Assembly (NCBI RefSeq): GCF_002926165.1
Contig: NZ_MAGP01000143.1
Location: 62,001-126,000, forward strand
Source: Micromonospora chalcea
GTDB lineage: Bacteria; Actinomycetota; Actinomycetes; Mycobacteriales; Micromonosporaceae
Direction of reading: 5' to 3'
DNA length: 64,000 nt
Under the pieces are notes generated by a model, which saw only the letters and a list, made by a program, of their open reading frames with translations, was not told where the DNA came from and searched no databases. Position numbers and translations under genes: made by a program. Shown piece after piece: positions 1 through 14,969 of this stretch. Within the stretch, counting starts at the first letter, position 1; each line of letters opens with the position of its first letter.

Positions 1-856
1 CGCCTATCCGGTCGCCGTGCTCGCGGAGCAGGTCGCGCAGGAACGCGGTGGCGTCGGGGGTGGCGTGCACGTACCGCTCGCCGTCGCGGGTCCAGCGCAC
101 CTCGGCGTCCCCCGCGACGCGCCGGGCGAGCTGGTCGGGCGACCCCTCGGCGATGATCCGGCCGCCGGCCAGGATGAGGATGCGGTCGGCCAGCTTCTCC
201 GCCTCGGCCAGGTCGTGCGTGGTCAGCACGATCGTGGTCTCGTCCAGGTCGGCCAGGCGGTGCACCAGCTCGTGGAACTCGCGCCGGGCGGCCGGGTCGA
301 AGCCGACAGTGGGCTCGTCCAGGAACAGCAGCTCCGGGCGGCCGACGATGCCGACCGCCACGTCCAGCCGGCGGCGCTGACCGCCGGAGAGCCGCGACAC
401 CCGGCTGCCGGCGTGCGCGGTCAGGCCCACCGTCTCCAGCAGCTCGTCGACCGGCCACGGGCGCGGGATCCGGTCGGTGCCGTACGGCGCGTAGAAGTCG
501 CCGAGGTGCGCGAGCAACTCCCGCACCCGCCACTTGCCGTGGTCGCGCCAGGACTGGAGCACCACGCCCAGCCGCGCGCGCCACCGCTCGTCGCCGCGGG
601 CCGGGTCGCTGCCGAGCACGCGCACCGTGCCGGCCGAGGGCAGCCGGAAGCCTTCGAGGATCTCGATGGTGGTGGTCTTGCCGGCGCCGTTGGGCCCGAG
701 CAGCGCCACCACCTCGCCCCGCCGGGCGGTCAGGTCGACGCCGTGCAGCACGTCGACGGCGCCGTAGCGCATACGCAGATCCCGCACGTCGAGGACGAGA
801 TCCTCGTCGGGCGGTCGGGGGGACGCGACGGCCCCAGGAAGTTCGACCGCAGTCAT
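1..856 (-). CDS. ABC-2 type transporter ATP-binding protein, left-arm copy, 3' end off window
   Basis: Mirror copy of the gene at 18911-19885. It encodes residues 1-285 of 324 and then runs off the window edge. Walker A, the LSGGQ signature and Walker B are all present. Its permease and XRE partners lie outside the duplication, so this copy would be an orphan if the palindrome is real. Confidence 0.9.
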   Translation of the reverse strand, partial: MTAVELPGAVASPRPPDEDLVLDVRDLRMRYGAVDVLHGVDLTARRGEVVALLGPNGAGKTTTIEILEGFRLPSAGTVRVLGSDPARGDERWRARLGVVLQSWRDHGKWRVRELLAHLGDFYAPYGTDRIPRPWPVDELLETVGLTAHAGSRVSRLSGGQRRRLDVAVGIVGRPELLFLDEPTVGFDPAARREFHELVHRLADLDETTIVLTTHDLAEAEKLADRILILAGGRIIAEGSPDQLARRVAGDAEVRWTRDGERYVHATPDATAFLRDLLREHGDRIG

Positions 857-863
857 GCCTCGA

Positions 864-883
864 AATGTAGCACCTATGCTACA
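864..883 (-). promoter_or_regulatory. Mirror copy of the ABC operon operator/promoter
   Basis: Mirror of 18884-18903: TGTAGCA and TGCTACA half sites separated by 4 bp, overlapping a TACATT -10 element 7 nt before the ATG of the left-arm ATPase gene. Confidence 0.5.
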
Positions 884-900
884 AACCGAGGTACCCCCAC

Positions 901-2535
901 TCAGCGGCGCCGACTGTGGAACCAGCGGGTGACGGGGGCCGGCTCCTCCTCCTCGTACGACCGGGCCGCGTTCACCGCGGCGGCCAGGCCGGAGCGGCGG
1001 GGCCGGGGCCCGGCGCGCAGCACCGGATCGGCTGCCATCTCCCGGAGCACCGCGACGGCCAGGCCCAGCATCACCACGACGAACGGCAGCGCGACCAGGA
1101 TGGTCGCCTGCTGCAGCGCGGCCAGCCCGCCGGCCAGCAGCAACGCCGCCGCGACAGCGCCGATCAGCACACCCCAGAGCACCACCACCCCGCGGTGCGG
1201 CCGCAGCGCGCCGCGCGAGCTGAGCGAGCCGAGCACCAGCGACGCCGAGTCCGCGCTGGTGACGAAGTAGAGCGCGATCAGCACCATGGCGAGCACGCTC
1301 GTCAGCGTGGCCAGCGGCAGCGCGTCGAGCAGCCCGAACAGCGCCTGCTCGGACCCGGCTTCCACGTCGGCCACCAGGTCCCGGGTGCCGGTGGTCTGCG
1401 TACGCAGGGCGGTCCCGCCCATCACCGCGAACCAGACGGTGCTCGCGCCGCTGGGTATCAGCAGCACCCCGATCAGGAACTGGCGGACCGTACGGCCGCG
1501 TGAGATGCGGGCGATGAACGTGCCCACGAACGGCGCCCAGGAGATCCACCACGCCCAGTAGAAGATGGTCCACGAGCCCAGCCAGGCCGGATCGGAGAAC
1601 GCCCCGGTACGCGTCGACATGCGCACCAGGCCGCTCAGGTAGTCACCGACCGAGGCCGGCAACACCTCCAGCGTGTAGACGGTCGGACCGACCACGAACA
1701 CGAACAGCATCAGTACGACGGCGATCAGCACGTTCGTGGTGGACAGCCACTTGACGCCCCGGTGCAGTCCGGAGAAGGCGGAGACGACGAACGCGAGCGT
1801 GAGCGCGCCGATGATCGTCAACTCGACGGCCCGGCCGTCCGGCACACCGGCCACCAGGTCGAGGCCGGCCGCCACCTGGAGCGCGCCCAGCCCGAGACTG
1901 GTCGCGGAGCCGAACACGGTGGCGAAGACGGCGAGCAGGTCGATCGCGCGGCCGAGCGGGCCGTCGGTCCGGTCGCCGAGCAGCGGCGTGAACGCGGACG
2001 AGATGCGGTTGCCCCGCCCTTTGCGGAACGTCGAGTACGCCAGGGCCAGCGCCGCGATCGCGTAGATGCCCCACGGATGCAGCGTCCAGTGGAAGAGCGT
2101 GTACTGCATGGCGGTCGCGGCGGCGGCCCCGGTCTGCGGCGCGACGCCGGAGGCGGGAGGCGGCGTCGCGTAGTGCTGGATCGGTTCGGCGACGGCGAAG
2201 AACACCAGGCCGATTCCCATGCCGGCGCTGAACATCATGGCGACCCAGGCCAGCGTGTCGAACTCCGGCTCGTCGTCGTCGGCGCCCAGCCGGATCCGGC
2301 CGAACCGGGAGGCGGCCACGACGACCGCCAGCACCAGGAAGGCGTCCGCCGCGAGCACGAAGAACCAGCCGAACGTGCTCACGGTCCAACTCAGCCCGGC
2401 CGCGCCGAACGTCGCCAGGGAACCACGCGCGAACACGCCCCAGGCCACCACGGCCAGCACCCCGGCCACGCCGACCCCGAGCACCACCCGGTCGGCCGGC
2501 TGCGTCCCGGCCCGCTCCCCCACGTCTTCCCCCAT
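901..2535 (-). CDS. BCCT family betaine/choline-type transporter, left-arm copy
   Basis: Identical mirror of 17232-18866 (544 aa); see that entry for domains and start choice. The intergenic region to the ABC ATPase gene is also identical. Confidence 0.92.
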   Translation of the reverse strand: MGEDVGERAGTQPADRVVLGVGVAGVLAVVAWGVFARGSLATFGAAGLSWTVSTFGWFFVLAADAFLVLAVVVAASRFGRIRLGADDDEPEFDTLAWVAMMFSAGMGIGLVFFAVAEPIQHYATPPPASGVAPQTGAAAATAMQYTLFHWTLHPWGIYAIAALALAYSTFRKGRGNRISSAFTPLLGDRTDGPLGRAIDLLAVFATVFGSATSLGLGALQVAAGLDLVAGVPDGRAVELTIIGALTLAFVVSAFSGLHRGVKWLSTTNVLIAVVLMLFVFVVGPTVYTLEVLPASVGDYLSGLVRMSTRTGAFSDPAWLGSWTIFYWAWWISWAPFVGTFIARISRGRTVRQFLIGVLLIPSGASTVWFAVMGGTALRTQTTGTRDLVADVEAGSEQALFGLLDALPLATLTSVLAMVLIALYFVTSADSASLVLGSLSSRGALRPHRGVVVLWGVLIGAVAAALLLAGGLAALQQATILVALPFVVVMLGLAVAVLREMAADPVLRAGPRPRRSGLAAAVNAARSYEEEEPAPVTRWFHSRRR

Positions 2536-2594
2536 GACCCCATCCTGGGCAGCGCAGCCGCCCGGGTAGGACGAAACGCCCACTCCGCCTCCGT

Positions 2595-2665
2595 CGATCA
2601 TGGAGTTGTGGCGCCCAGGATGCCCGCTTCACACCGGTATCAGAGGCGCCACAACTCCAAGATCG
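2595..2665. repeat. REP-like hairpin element, left-arm copy
   Basis: Mirror of 17102-17172: 21-bp inverted arms with one mismatch around a 29-nt centre, between the siderophore-interacting protein gene and the BCCT gene. Confidence 0.75.
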
Positions 2666-2700
2666 CCGTCGGGAGCGAGGGCGGCGGGCGGCGAGGGCGG

Positions 2701-3537
2701 TCAGGAGGGGACGGTGGTGGCCTCCTCGGCCTCCACCGCGGCGTTCCAGGCCGGCTTGGCGGAGCGCCAGCCCTCGTCGTCCAGGCCCTGCCGCCAGTAG
2801 CCGGAGATGGACAGGTCGCCCCGGGGCACGCCGCGCTCGACCCGCAGCAGCCGCCGCAGCTCCTTCACCGCGCCGGCCTCGCCGTGCACGAACGCGTGCA
2901 CCCGGCCGGGCGGGAACTCCAGCGCCCGTACCGCCTCGACCAGCGGCTCGCCGTACGGGCGGCCGTCGCGGTGCAGCCAGCACACCTCGACAGCGCCCGC
3001 ACTGGTCAGGGGCAGCTCGTCGGCCGGGCCGCCGACCTCGACGTACACCTTCGCGGGCGCGCCCGCCGACAGCCGCTCCAGGGCGGCGGCGATGGCCGGC
3101 AGCGCGCTGTCGTCGCCCGCCAGCAGGTGCCAGTCGGCGGCCGGGTCCGGCGCGTACGCGCCGCCCGGCCCGGTGAACAACACCCGGTCGCCGGGACGCA
3201 GCGCCGCCGCCCACGGCCCGGCCAGCCCCTCGTCGCCGTGGTGCACCACGTCCACCGTCATCTCACCCGCCGCGGCGTCCCAGGCCCGCACCGTGTACGC
3301 GCGCAGACGCGGCCACTGCTCCGCCGGGAACTCCCGCTTGATCGTCGCCAGGTCGACCGGGTACGGGTAGGTCACCCCGGCCGGCGGGAAGACGAACTTC
3401 ACGTAGTGGTCGGTGTACGCGCCCACCGGCAGCCCGGCCAGCTCGGGACCGCCCAGGACCAGGCGGATCAGGTGCGGGGTGGGCCGCGTGGTCCGGACGA
3501 CCGTGGCGGCGGTGAGCTTCTTCGGGCGGTCCGTCAT
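2701..3537 (-). CDS. Siderophore-interacting protein (FAD-binding), left-arm copy
   Basis: Identical mirror of 16230-17066 (278 aa), including its own iron-box promoter at 3538-3556. Confidence 0.92.
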   Translation of the reverse strand: MTDRPKKLTAATVVRTTRPTPHLIRLVLGGPELAGLPVGAYTDHYVKFVFPPAGVTYPYPVDLATIKREFPAEQWPRLRAYTVRAWDAAAGEMTVDVVHHGDEGLAGPWAAALRPGDRVLFTGPGGAYAPDPAADWHLLAGDDSALPAIAAALERLSAGAPAKVYVEVGGPADELPLTSAGAVEVCWLHRDGRPYGEPLVEAVRALEFPPGRVHAFVHGEAGAVKELRRLLRVERGVPRGDLSISGYWRQGLDDEGWRSAKPAWNAAVEAEEATTVPS

Positions 3538-3556
3538 GCCACTTAGGCTAACCTAA
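3538..3556 (-). promoter_or_regulatory. Iron box (IdeR/DmdR type), left-arm copy
   Basis: Mirror of 16211-16229, directly abutting the ATG of the siderophore-interacting protein gene. Confidence 0.8.
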
Positions 3557-3575
3557 GCTCGCCGGGGTGATCCGG

Positions 3576-4811
3576 TCAGCTCGGCGACACCAGGCGGGCG
3601 TGCCAGGCCAGCGCGGCCGGATCGGTGAGCGAGGCGACCTGGTCGATCACCACGAGCAGCCGTCCGGCGTCGTCCGCCGCCTCCCGCCACAACGGCGCGA
3701 ACACCGGGTCGAGCGCGTCCGGCGCCCGGTCCAGCAGCGCCGTCACCAGCCCGGCCAGGACGTCGCGCTGCCGCGCGTACCGGCCCTCGGCACCGGGGCG
3801 GCGCATCACGTACCGCAGCGCGATGCCCTTGAGCAGCGCGCACTGCGCCCGGGTCCGGCGCGGCACCTCCAGGTCGGCGGCGTAGCGGCGGTGCGGGCCG
3901 GGACCGTGGCGCTGCTGCGTGGCGGCCACCACGCGGGAGACGAACCGGCCGGTGAGCACGCTCGTGGTGGCCTTCAGCGCGGCGAGCGCACGGTGGCTGC
4001 CGTCGTACGCGGCCAGCGGGGCCAGCACCGGGTCGGCGAGCAGGTCGGCGAGCACCTCGCCCAGGTCCTCCGGCGCCTCACCCGAGTACGTGGCGGACAC
4101 GTCGGCGCAGAGCGCCCGCCGTTCGTCCGCGTCGGCCAGCAGCGGGCGCAGGTCGACGTATCCGCCGTGGATGCCGTCCTCGACGTCGTGCACCGAGTAC
4201 GCCACGTCGTCGGCCCAGTCCATCACCTGGGCCTCCAGGCAGCGCCGGGTGCCGGGCGGCGCGCCCTCGCGCAGCCAGTCGAAGACCGGGCGGTCATCGG
4301 CGTACACGCCGAACTTGCGCTCACCGGGGCGGCGCGGCCACGGGTACTTGCTCACCGCGTCCAGCGCGGCCCGGGTCAGGTTCAGCCCGGCCGAACGCCC
4401 GTCCGCTGTGAGCACCTTGGCCTCCAGCCGGGTGAGCACCCGCAGCGTCTGCGCGTTGCCCTCGAACCCGCCGCAGGCGGCGGCCAGCTCGTCCAGCGCG
4501 TACTCGCCGTTGTGCCCGAACGGCGGGTGGCCCAGGTCGTGGGCCAGCCCGGCGGTGTCCACCACGTCCGGGTCGCAGCCGAGGCGGGCGCCCATCTCGC
4601 GGGCGATCTGCGCGACCTCCAGCGAGTGGGTCAGGCGGGTACGCAGGAAGTCGTCGGTGCCGGCGGTGTGCACCTGCGTCTTCGCGGCGAGCCGCCGGAA
4701 CGCCGCCGAGTGCAGCACCCGGGCACGGTCCCGCTCGAACGGCGACCGGCCGTACCCGGTGTCCTTCGGCGCCTCGTCGACCAGCCGCGCCGCGTCGTCA
4801 GCCCCGGTCAC
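3576..4811 (-). CDS. dgt: dGTPase-like HD-domain triphosphohydrolase, left-arm copy
   Basis: Identical mirror of 14956-16191 (411 aa). It overlaps the VOC gene by 14 nt exactly as on the right arm. Confidence 0.92.
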   Translation of the reverse strand: MTGADDAARLVDEAPKDTGYGRSPFERDRARVLHSAAFRRLAAKTQVHTAGTDDFLRTRLTHSLEVAQIAREMGARLGCDPDVVDTAGLAHDLGHPPFGHNGEYALDELAAACGGFEGNAQTLRVLTRLEAKVLTADGRSAGLNLTRAALDAVSKYPWPRRPGERKFGVYADDRPVFDWLREGAPPGTRRCLEAQVMDWADDVAYSVHDVEDGIHGGYVDLRPLLADADERRALCADVSATYSGEAPEDLGEVLADLLADPVLAPLAAYDGSHRALAALKATTSVLTGRFVSRVVAATQQRHGPGPHRRYAADLEVPRRTRAQCALLKGIALRYVMRRPGAEGRYARQRDVLAGLVTALLDRAPDALDPVFAPLWREAADDAGRLLVVIDQVASLTDPAALAWHARLVSPS

Positions 4812-5163
4812 CGTTGCCGCGTTGGCGCAACACGCAGAACTCGTTGCCCTCCGGGTCGGCGAGCACCGTCCACTCCACGTCTCCCTGGCCGATGTCGACG
4901 TGCCGCGCGCCCATGTCGACAAGGCGCTCGACCTCGGCCTCCATGTCGGCCGGGCGCAGGTCGATGTGCAGCCGGTTCTTTCCGTCCTTCGGCCCGGCGA
5001 CCGGGACGAAGACGAGACCGGGCAGCGTGTCGGGGGTGCGGCGGATCTCCACCTCGTCCGGCTTGTCGGTGATCACCTGATAACCGAGCGCCTCCGCCCA
5101 CCAGCTGGCGAGCCGGGACGGGTCCCGGGCGTCGACTACCAGGTTCTCCCAGACGGCGGTCAT
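4798..5163 (-). CDS. VOC/glyoxalase-like small protein, left-arm copy
   Basis: Identical mirror of 14604-14969 (121 aa), with the same AGGAGGGG ribosome binding site. Confidence 0.85.
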   Translation of the reverse strand: MTAVWENLVVDARDPSRLASWWAEALGYQVITDKPDEVEIRRTPDTLPGLVFVPVAGPKDGKNRLHIDLRPADMEAEVERLVDMGARHVDIGQGDVEWTVLADPEGNEFCVLRQRGNGDRG

Positions 5164-5280
5164 GTGGACACCCCTCCTGATCGACACGCGGCGGAAGCTC
5201 AGGTTACGCCGAGGAGGCCGGAAAGGCGCGCCAGGCGGTACGCGGGGCCGTCGATGAACACCGGCGGCCCCGCGTCGGCG

Positions 5281-7989
<2,709 letters not shown>

Positions 7990-8299
7990 CAGAGCCTCCA
8001 ACGCGCGCCATTGACACTTAACGAAGGTTTAGTTCGGACATACCCCGGGAGTGACCACCGGTAATCCCGGCTCGTCAGCGTCGGTGGGCCGAAGGCTAGG
8101 CGAGTTTCGTGAAACCTGGGAGCGTTCGGTGACTTTCGGCACAACGGTCGCCACTATGCGCGTTCGTACGGGTTGTTGGGAACGCTTCCACGAGCACGAT
8201 CACGCAATTCCGCTTCCCCTCGTACTCTTGACTGACTGCGTCCCGCGGATCCTCACCTTTGCCATATCCCGCGCGAATACACCCCTCGGAGCCGTCGCC
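7990..8299. promoter_or_regulatory. Divergent ppdK / GH20 intergenic region, left-arm copy
   Basis: This 310-bp non-coding stretch holds control sites for two divergent genes. At 8177-8190 is TGGGAACGCTTCCA, which matches 12 of 14 positions of the LacI-family CebR-type box TGGGAGCGCTCCCA (known from streptomycetes). A half match TGGGAGCG is at 8117-8124. GTTTC and GAAAC face each other across two bases at 8104-8115. A possible -10 (TACTCT, 8223-8228) precedes the GH20 gene. I see no RNA gene here. Confidence 0.45.
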
Positions 8300-9936
8300 G
8301 TGCCGACCACACCCACCGCCCCGGAGACCGGGCCGGAGCCGACCGAAACCCGTCCCACCAGCACGCCGGGTGAAGTGCTGCCCGGCGTGGCGACGCCTGC
8401 CGCCGAGCTGGCGCGTGTCGCCGCTGGCCGTGCCACCGAAGTTCTCGCCGGTCCGGCGCCGGTCCGGCTCGACGACGTGGTGCCCGCGCCCGAGCAGGTG
8501 TTCCCGGACCCCGCGGGCGACTTCACGCTGGGCGCGGACGCGGCGCTGCGGGTCAGCCCCGCCGGGCGGGACGTGGCCGAGCAGCTCGCCGCCTGGCTGC
8601 GTCCGGCCACCGGCTTCCCGCTGCCGGTCACCGACGTCCCCGCCCGGGGGGACGGCCCGCTGACGCTCACGCTGTCCCCGTCCGCCCCGGATGCCGCCGC
8701 TGCTCCCGGGACCCGGGCGACGGACGACGGCTCCGGCGGGCCGGCCGTCGGCGGGCTCGGGGGCGAGGGCTACCGCCTCGACGTGACCGCCACCGGCGTC
8801 CGGATCACCGCCGCCACCCCGGCCGGCCTGTTCCACGGTGCGCAGACGCTACGGCAGCTCCTGCCGGCCGCGATCGAGAGCCCCACGCCGGTCGCCACCC
8901 GCTGGGCAGTGCCCGGCGGCACGGTCGTCGACCGTCCGCGTTTCCCCTACCGGGGCGCCATGCTCGACGTGGCCCGGCACTTCTTCCCCGTCGAGGACGT
9001 GCTGCGGGTGGTCGACCACCTGGCCCGGTACAAGCTCAACCACCTGCACCTGCACCTCACCGACGACCAGGGCTGGCGGATCGCCGTCGACTCCTGGCCC
9101 CGGCTCACCGAGGTGGGCGGCGCGACAGCTGTCGGCGGCGGCCCCGGCGGCTGGTACTCCCGCGACGACTACCGGCACATCGTCGCGTACGCGGCCCGCC
9201 GGCACGTCACTGTGGTGCCCGAGATCGACCTGCCCGGCCACACCAACGCGGCGCTCGTCGCGTACCCCGAACTGGCGCCCGGCAAGGTCGCGCCACCGCC
9301 CTACACCGGCACCGAGGTCGGGTTCAGCTACGTCGACCCCGCCGACGAGCGGACGTACGCCTTCGTCGCGGACGTGGTGGGCGAGGTGGCCGCGCTCACG
9401 CCGGGGCCGTGGCTGCATCTCGGCGGCGACGAGGCGTTCAAGGTGCCGGCCGAGAGCTACCGCGCCTTCGTGGAACGGGCGCAGCGACTGGTGCAGGCCA
9501 CCGGCAAGACGGTGGTCGGCTGGCACCAGCTCGCCCCGGCCGGGCACGTCGACGGGCGCGTCCTGCAGTGGTGGGGCACGAACGGCGACGACCCGGAGAC
9601 CGCCGACGCGGTACGCCGGGGCGCCCGGCTGATCCTCTCCCCCGCCAACCACGCGTACCTGGACATGAAGTACGCGCCGGACACCCCGATCGGGCACGAC
9701 TGGGCGGGTCTCATCGACGTGCGCCGGGCGTACGAGTGGGATCCGGGCACCCACGTGCGGGGCGTACCGGCCGAGGCCGTGCTGGGCGTGGAGGCGCCGC
9801 TGTGGACCGAGTCGGTGAGTACGCGGGCCGAGGTCGAGTACATGCTCTTCCCCCGCCTGCCCGCCGTCGCGGAGCTGGGCTGGTCACCGCGTGCCACGCA
9901 CGACTGGCAGCGGTTCCGTAGCCGCCTCGCCGGCCA
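8300..9936 (+). pseudogene. GH20 beta-N-acetylhexosaminidase, left copy, 3' end lost at the fold-back
   Basis: GH20 enzymes remove terminal N-acetylglucosamine from chito-oligosaccharides or glycans by substrate-assisted catalysis. A GTG at 8300 with GGAG 8 nt upstream is the likely start. A GH20b-type N-terminal domain is followed by the catalytic barrel, with HLHLTDDQGWR and the catalytic Asp-Glu pair D377-E378 in HLGGDEAF. No signal peptide is evident. The copy stays in family register through the 106-bp loop (EYMLFPRLPAVAELGWSP, then RFRSRLAGHGP), which is the usual C-terminal end of the barrel. At 9937 it switches to its own antisense, so the last ~20-30 residues are missing. The long open frame continuing to 10918 is a fold-back chimera, not a protein. 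Confidence 0.85.
9831..9936 (+). other. 106-bp unique loop at the centre of the inverted duplication
   Basis: This is the only sequence between the arms. It is the natural continuation of the left GH20 gene, so the inversion point lies inside that gene and the loop is the innermost genuine sequence. The junction motif CGGCCCGCG at 9936-9944 would fit both the expected HGPR codons of the gene and the reverse complement of the arm end. That microhomology suggests a template switch (inference). Confidence 0.9.
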
Positions 9937-11467
9937 CGGCCCGCGTACTCACCGACTCGGTCCACAGCGGCGCCTCCACGCCCAGCACGGCCTCGGCCGG
10001 TACGCCCCGCACGTGGGTGCCCGGATCCCACTCGTACGCCCGGCGCACGTCGATGAGACCCGCCCAGTCGTGCCCGATCGGGGTGTCCGGCGCGTACTTC
10101 ATGTCCAGGTACGCGTGGTTGGCGGGGGAGAGGATCAGCCGGGCGCCCCGGCGTACCGCGTCGGCGGTCTCCGGGTCGTCGCCGTTCGTGCCCCACCACT
10201 GCAGGACGCGCCCGTCGACGTGCCCGGCCGGGGCGAGCTGGTGCCAGCCGACCACCGTCTTGCCGGTGGCCTGCACCAGTCGCTGCGCCCGTTCCACGAA
10301 GGCGCGGTAGCTCTCGGCCGGCACCTTGAACGCCTCGTCGCCGCCGAGATGCAGCCACGGCCCCGGCGTGAGCGCGGCCACCTCGCCCACCACGTCCGCG
10401 ACGAAGGCGTACGTCCGCTCGTCGGCGGGGTCGACGTAGCTGAACCCGACCTCGGTGCCGGTGTAGGGCGGTGGCGCGACCTTGCCGGGCGCCAGTTCGG
10501 GGTACGCGACGAGCGCCGCGTTGGTGTGGCCGGGCAGGTCGATCTCGGGCACCACAGTGACGTGCCGGCGGGCCGCGTACGCGACGATGTGCCGGTAGTC
10601 GTCGCGGGAGTACCAGCCGCCGGGGCCGCCGCCGACAGCTGTCGCGCCGCCCACCTCGGTGAGCCGGGGCCAGGAGTCGACGGCGATCCGCCAGCCCTGG
10701 TCGTCGGTGAGGTGCAGGTGCAGGTGGTTGAGCTTGTACCGGGCCAGGTGGTCGACCACCCGCAGCACGTCCTCGACGGGGAAGAAGTGCCGGGCCACGT
10801 CGAGCATGGCGCCCCGGTAGGGGAAACGCGGACGGTCGACGACCGTGCCGCCGGGCACTGCCCAGCGGGTGGCGACCGGCGTGGGGCTCTCGATCGCGGC
10901 CGGCAGGAGCTGCCGTAGCGTCTGCGCACCGTGGAACAGGCCGGCCGGGGTGGCGGCGGTGATCCGGACGCCGGTGGCGGTCACGTCGAGGCGGTAGCCC
11001 TCGCCCCCGAGCCCGCCGACGGCCGGCCCGCCGGAGCCGTCGTCCGTCGCCCGGGTCCCGGGAGCAGCGGCGGCATCCGGGGCGGACGGGGACAGCGTGA
11101 GCGTCAGCGGGCCGTCCCCCCGGGCGGGGACGTCGGTGACCGGCAGCGGGAAGCCGGTGGCCGGACGCAGCCAGGCGGCGAGCTGCTCGGCCACGTCCCG
11201 CCCGGCGGGGCTGACCCGCAGCGCCGCGTCCGCGCCCAGCGTGAAGTCGCCCGCGGGGTCCGGGAACACCTGCTCGGGCGCGGGCACCACGTCGTCGAGC
11301 CGGACCGGCGCCGGACCGGCGAGAACTTCGGTGGCACGGCCAGCGGCGACACGCGCCAGCTCGGCGGCAGGCGTCGCCACGCCGGGCAGCACTTCACCCG
11401 GCGTGCTGGTGGGACGGGTTTCGGTCGGCTCCGGCCCGGTCTCCGGGGCGGTGGGTGTGGTCGGCAC
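9937..11467 (-). pseudogene. GH20 beta-N-acetylhexosaminidase, right copy, truncated earlier
   Basis: Mirror of 8300-9830 with the same GTG start and catalytic D377-E378. It stops following the family after residue ~510 (ESVSTRA), then reads about 17 unrelated residues to a stop at 9884-9886 in antisense loop sequence. It lacks the last beta/alpha part of the barrel and should be inactive as drawn. If the palindrome is an artefact, the true gene continues leftwards through the reverse complement of the loop and would be intact. Confidence 0.85.
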
Positions 11468-11777
11468 GGCGACGGCTCCGAGGGGTGTATTCGCGCGGGA
11501 TATGGCAAAGGTGAGGATCCGCGGGACGCAGTCAGTCAAGAGTACGAGGGGAAGCGGAATTGCGTGATCGTGCTCGTGGAAGCGTTCCCAACAACCCGTA
11601 CGAACGCGCATAGTGGCGACCGTTGTGCCGAAAGTCACCGAACGCTCCCAGGTTTCACGAAACTCGCCTAGCCTTCGGCCCACCGACGCTGACGAGCCGG
11701 GATTACCGGTGGTCACTCCCGGGGTATGTCCGAACTAAACCTTCGTTAAGTGTCAATGGCGCGCGTTGGAGGCTCTG
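11468..11777. promoter_or_regulatory. Divergent ppdK / GH20 intergenic region, right arm
   Basis: Mirror of 7990-8299. The CebR-like operator lies at 11577-11590, about 110 bp upstream of the GH20 GTG at 11467. A LacI-family sugar repressor acting on the hexosaminidase is plausible from the motif but no such regulator is encoded in the window. I could not assign a confident ppdK promoter. Confidence 0.4.
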
Positions 11778-14486
<2,709 letters not shown>

Positions 14487-14603
14487 CGCCGACGCGGGGC
14501 CGCCGGTGTTCATCGACGGCCCCGCGTACCGCCTGGCGCGCCTTTCCGGCCTCCTCGGCGTAACCTGAGCTTCCGCCGCGTGTCGATCAGGAGGGGTGTC
14601 CAC

Positions 14604-14969
14604 ATGACCGCCGTCTGGGAGAACCTGGTAGTCGACGCCCGGGACCCGTCCCGGCTCGCCAGCTGGTGGGCGGAGGCGCTCGGTTATCAGGTGATCACCG
14701 ACAAGCCGGACGAGGTGGAGATCCGCCGCACCCCCGACACGCTGCCCGGTCTCGTCTTCGTCCCGGTCGCCGGGCCGAAGGACGGAAAGAACCGGCTGCA
14801 CATCGACCTGCGCCCGGCCGACATGGAGGCCGAGGTCGAGCGCCTTGTCGACATGGGCGCGCGGCACGTCGACATCGGCCAGGGAGACGTGGAGTGGACG
14901 GTGCTCGCCGACCCGGAGGGCAACGAGTTCTGCGTGTTGCGCCAACGCGGCAACGGTGACCGGGGCTGA
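14604..14969 (+). CDS. VOC/glyoxalase-like domain protein
   Basis: This 121-aa single-domain protein has the vicinal-oxygen-chelate fold pattern: N-terminal WENLVVDARDPSRLASWWAEALGY and C-terminal VEWTVLADPEGNEFCVL. Such stand-alone proteins (Glyoxalase_6 type) are very common in actinobacteria and mostly of unknown substrate; some bind antibiotics or small electrophiles. The ATG at 14604 follows AGGAGGGG by 8 nt. An upstream in-frame GTG at 14580 lacks a ribosome site. The end overlaps the dgt GTG by 14 nt, so the two are translationally coupled. Confidence 0.85.
   Translation: MTAVWENLVVDARDPSRLASWWAEALGYQVITDKPDEVEIRRTPDTLPGLVFVPVAGPKDGKNRLHIDLRPADMEAEVERLVDMGARHVDIGQGDVEWTVLADPEGNEFCVLRQRGNGDRG

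Noticed and set aside
8051..10918. A 955-residue open frame crossing the centre of the palindrome
   Set aside because: It reads GH20 sense, the loop, then GH20 antisense; the second half has no protein homology pattern and exists only because of the fold-back.
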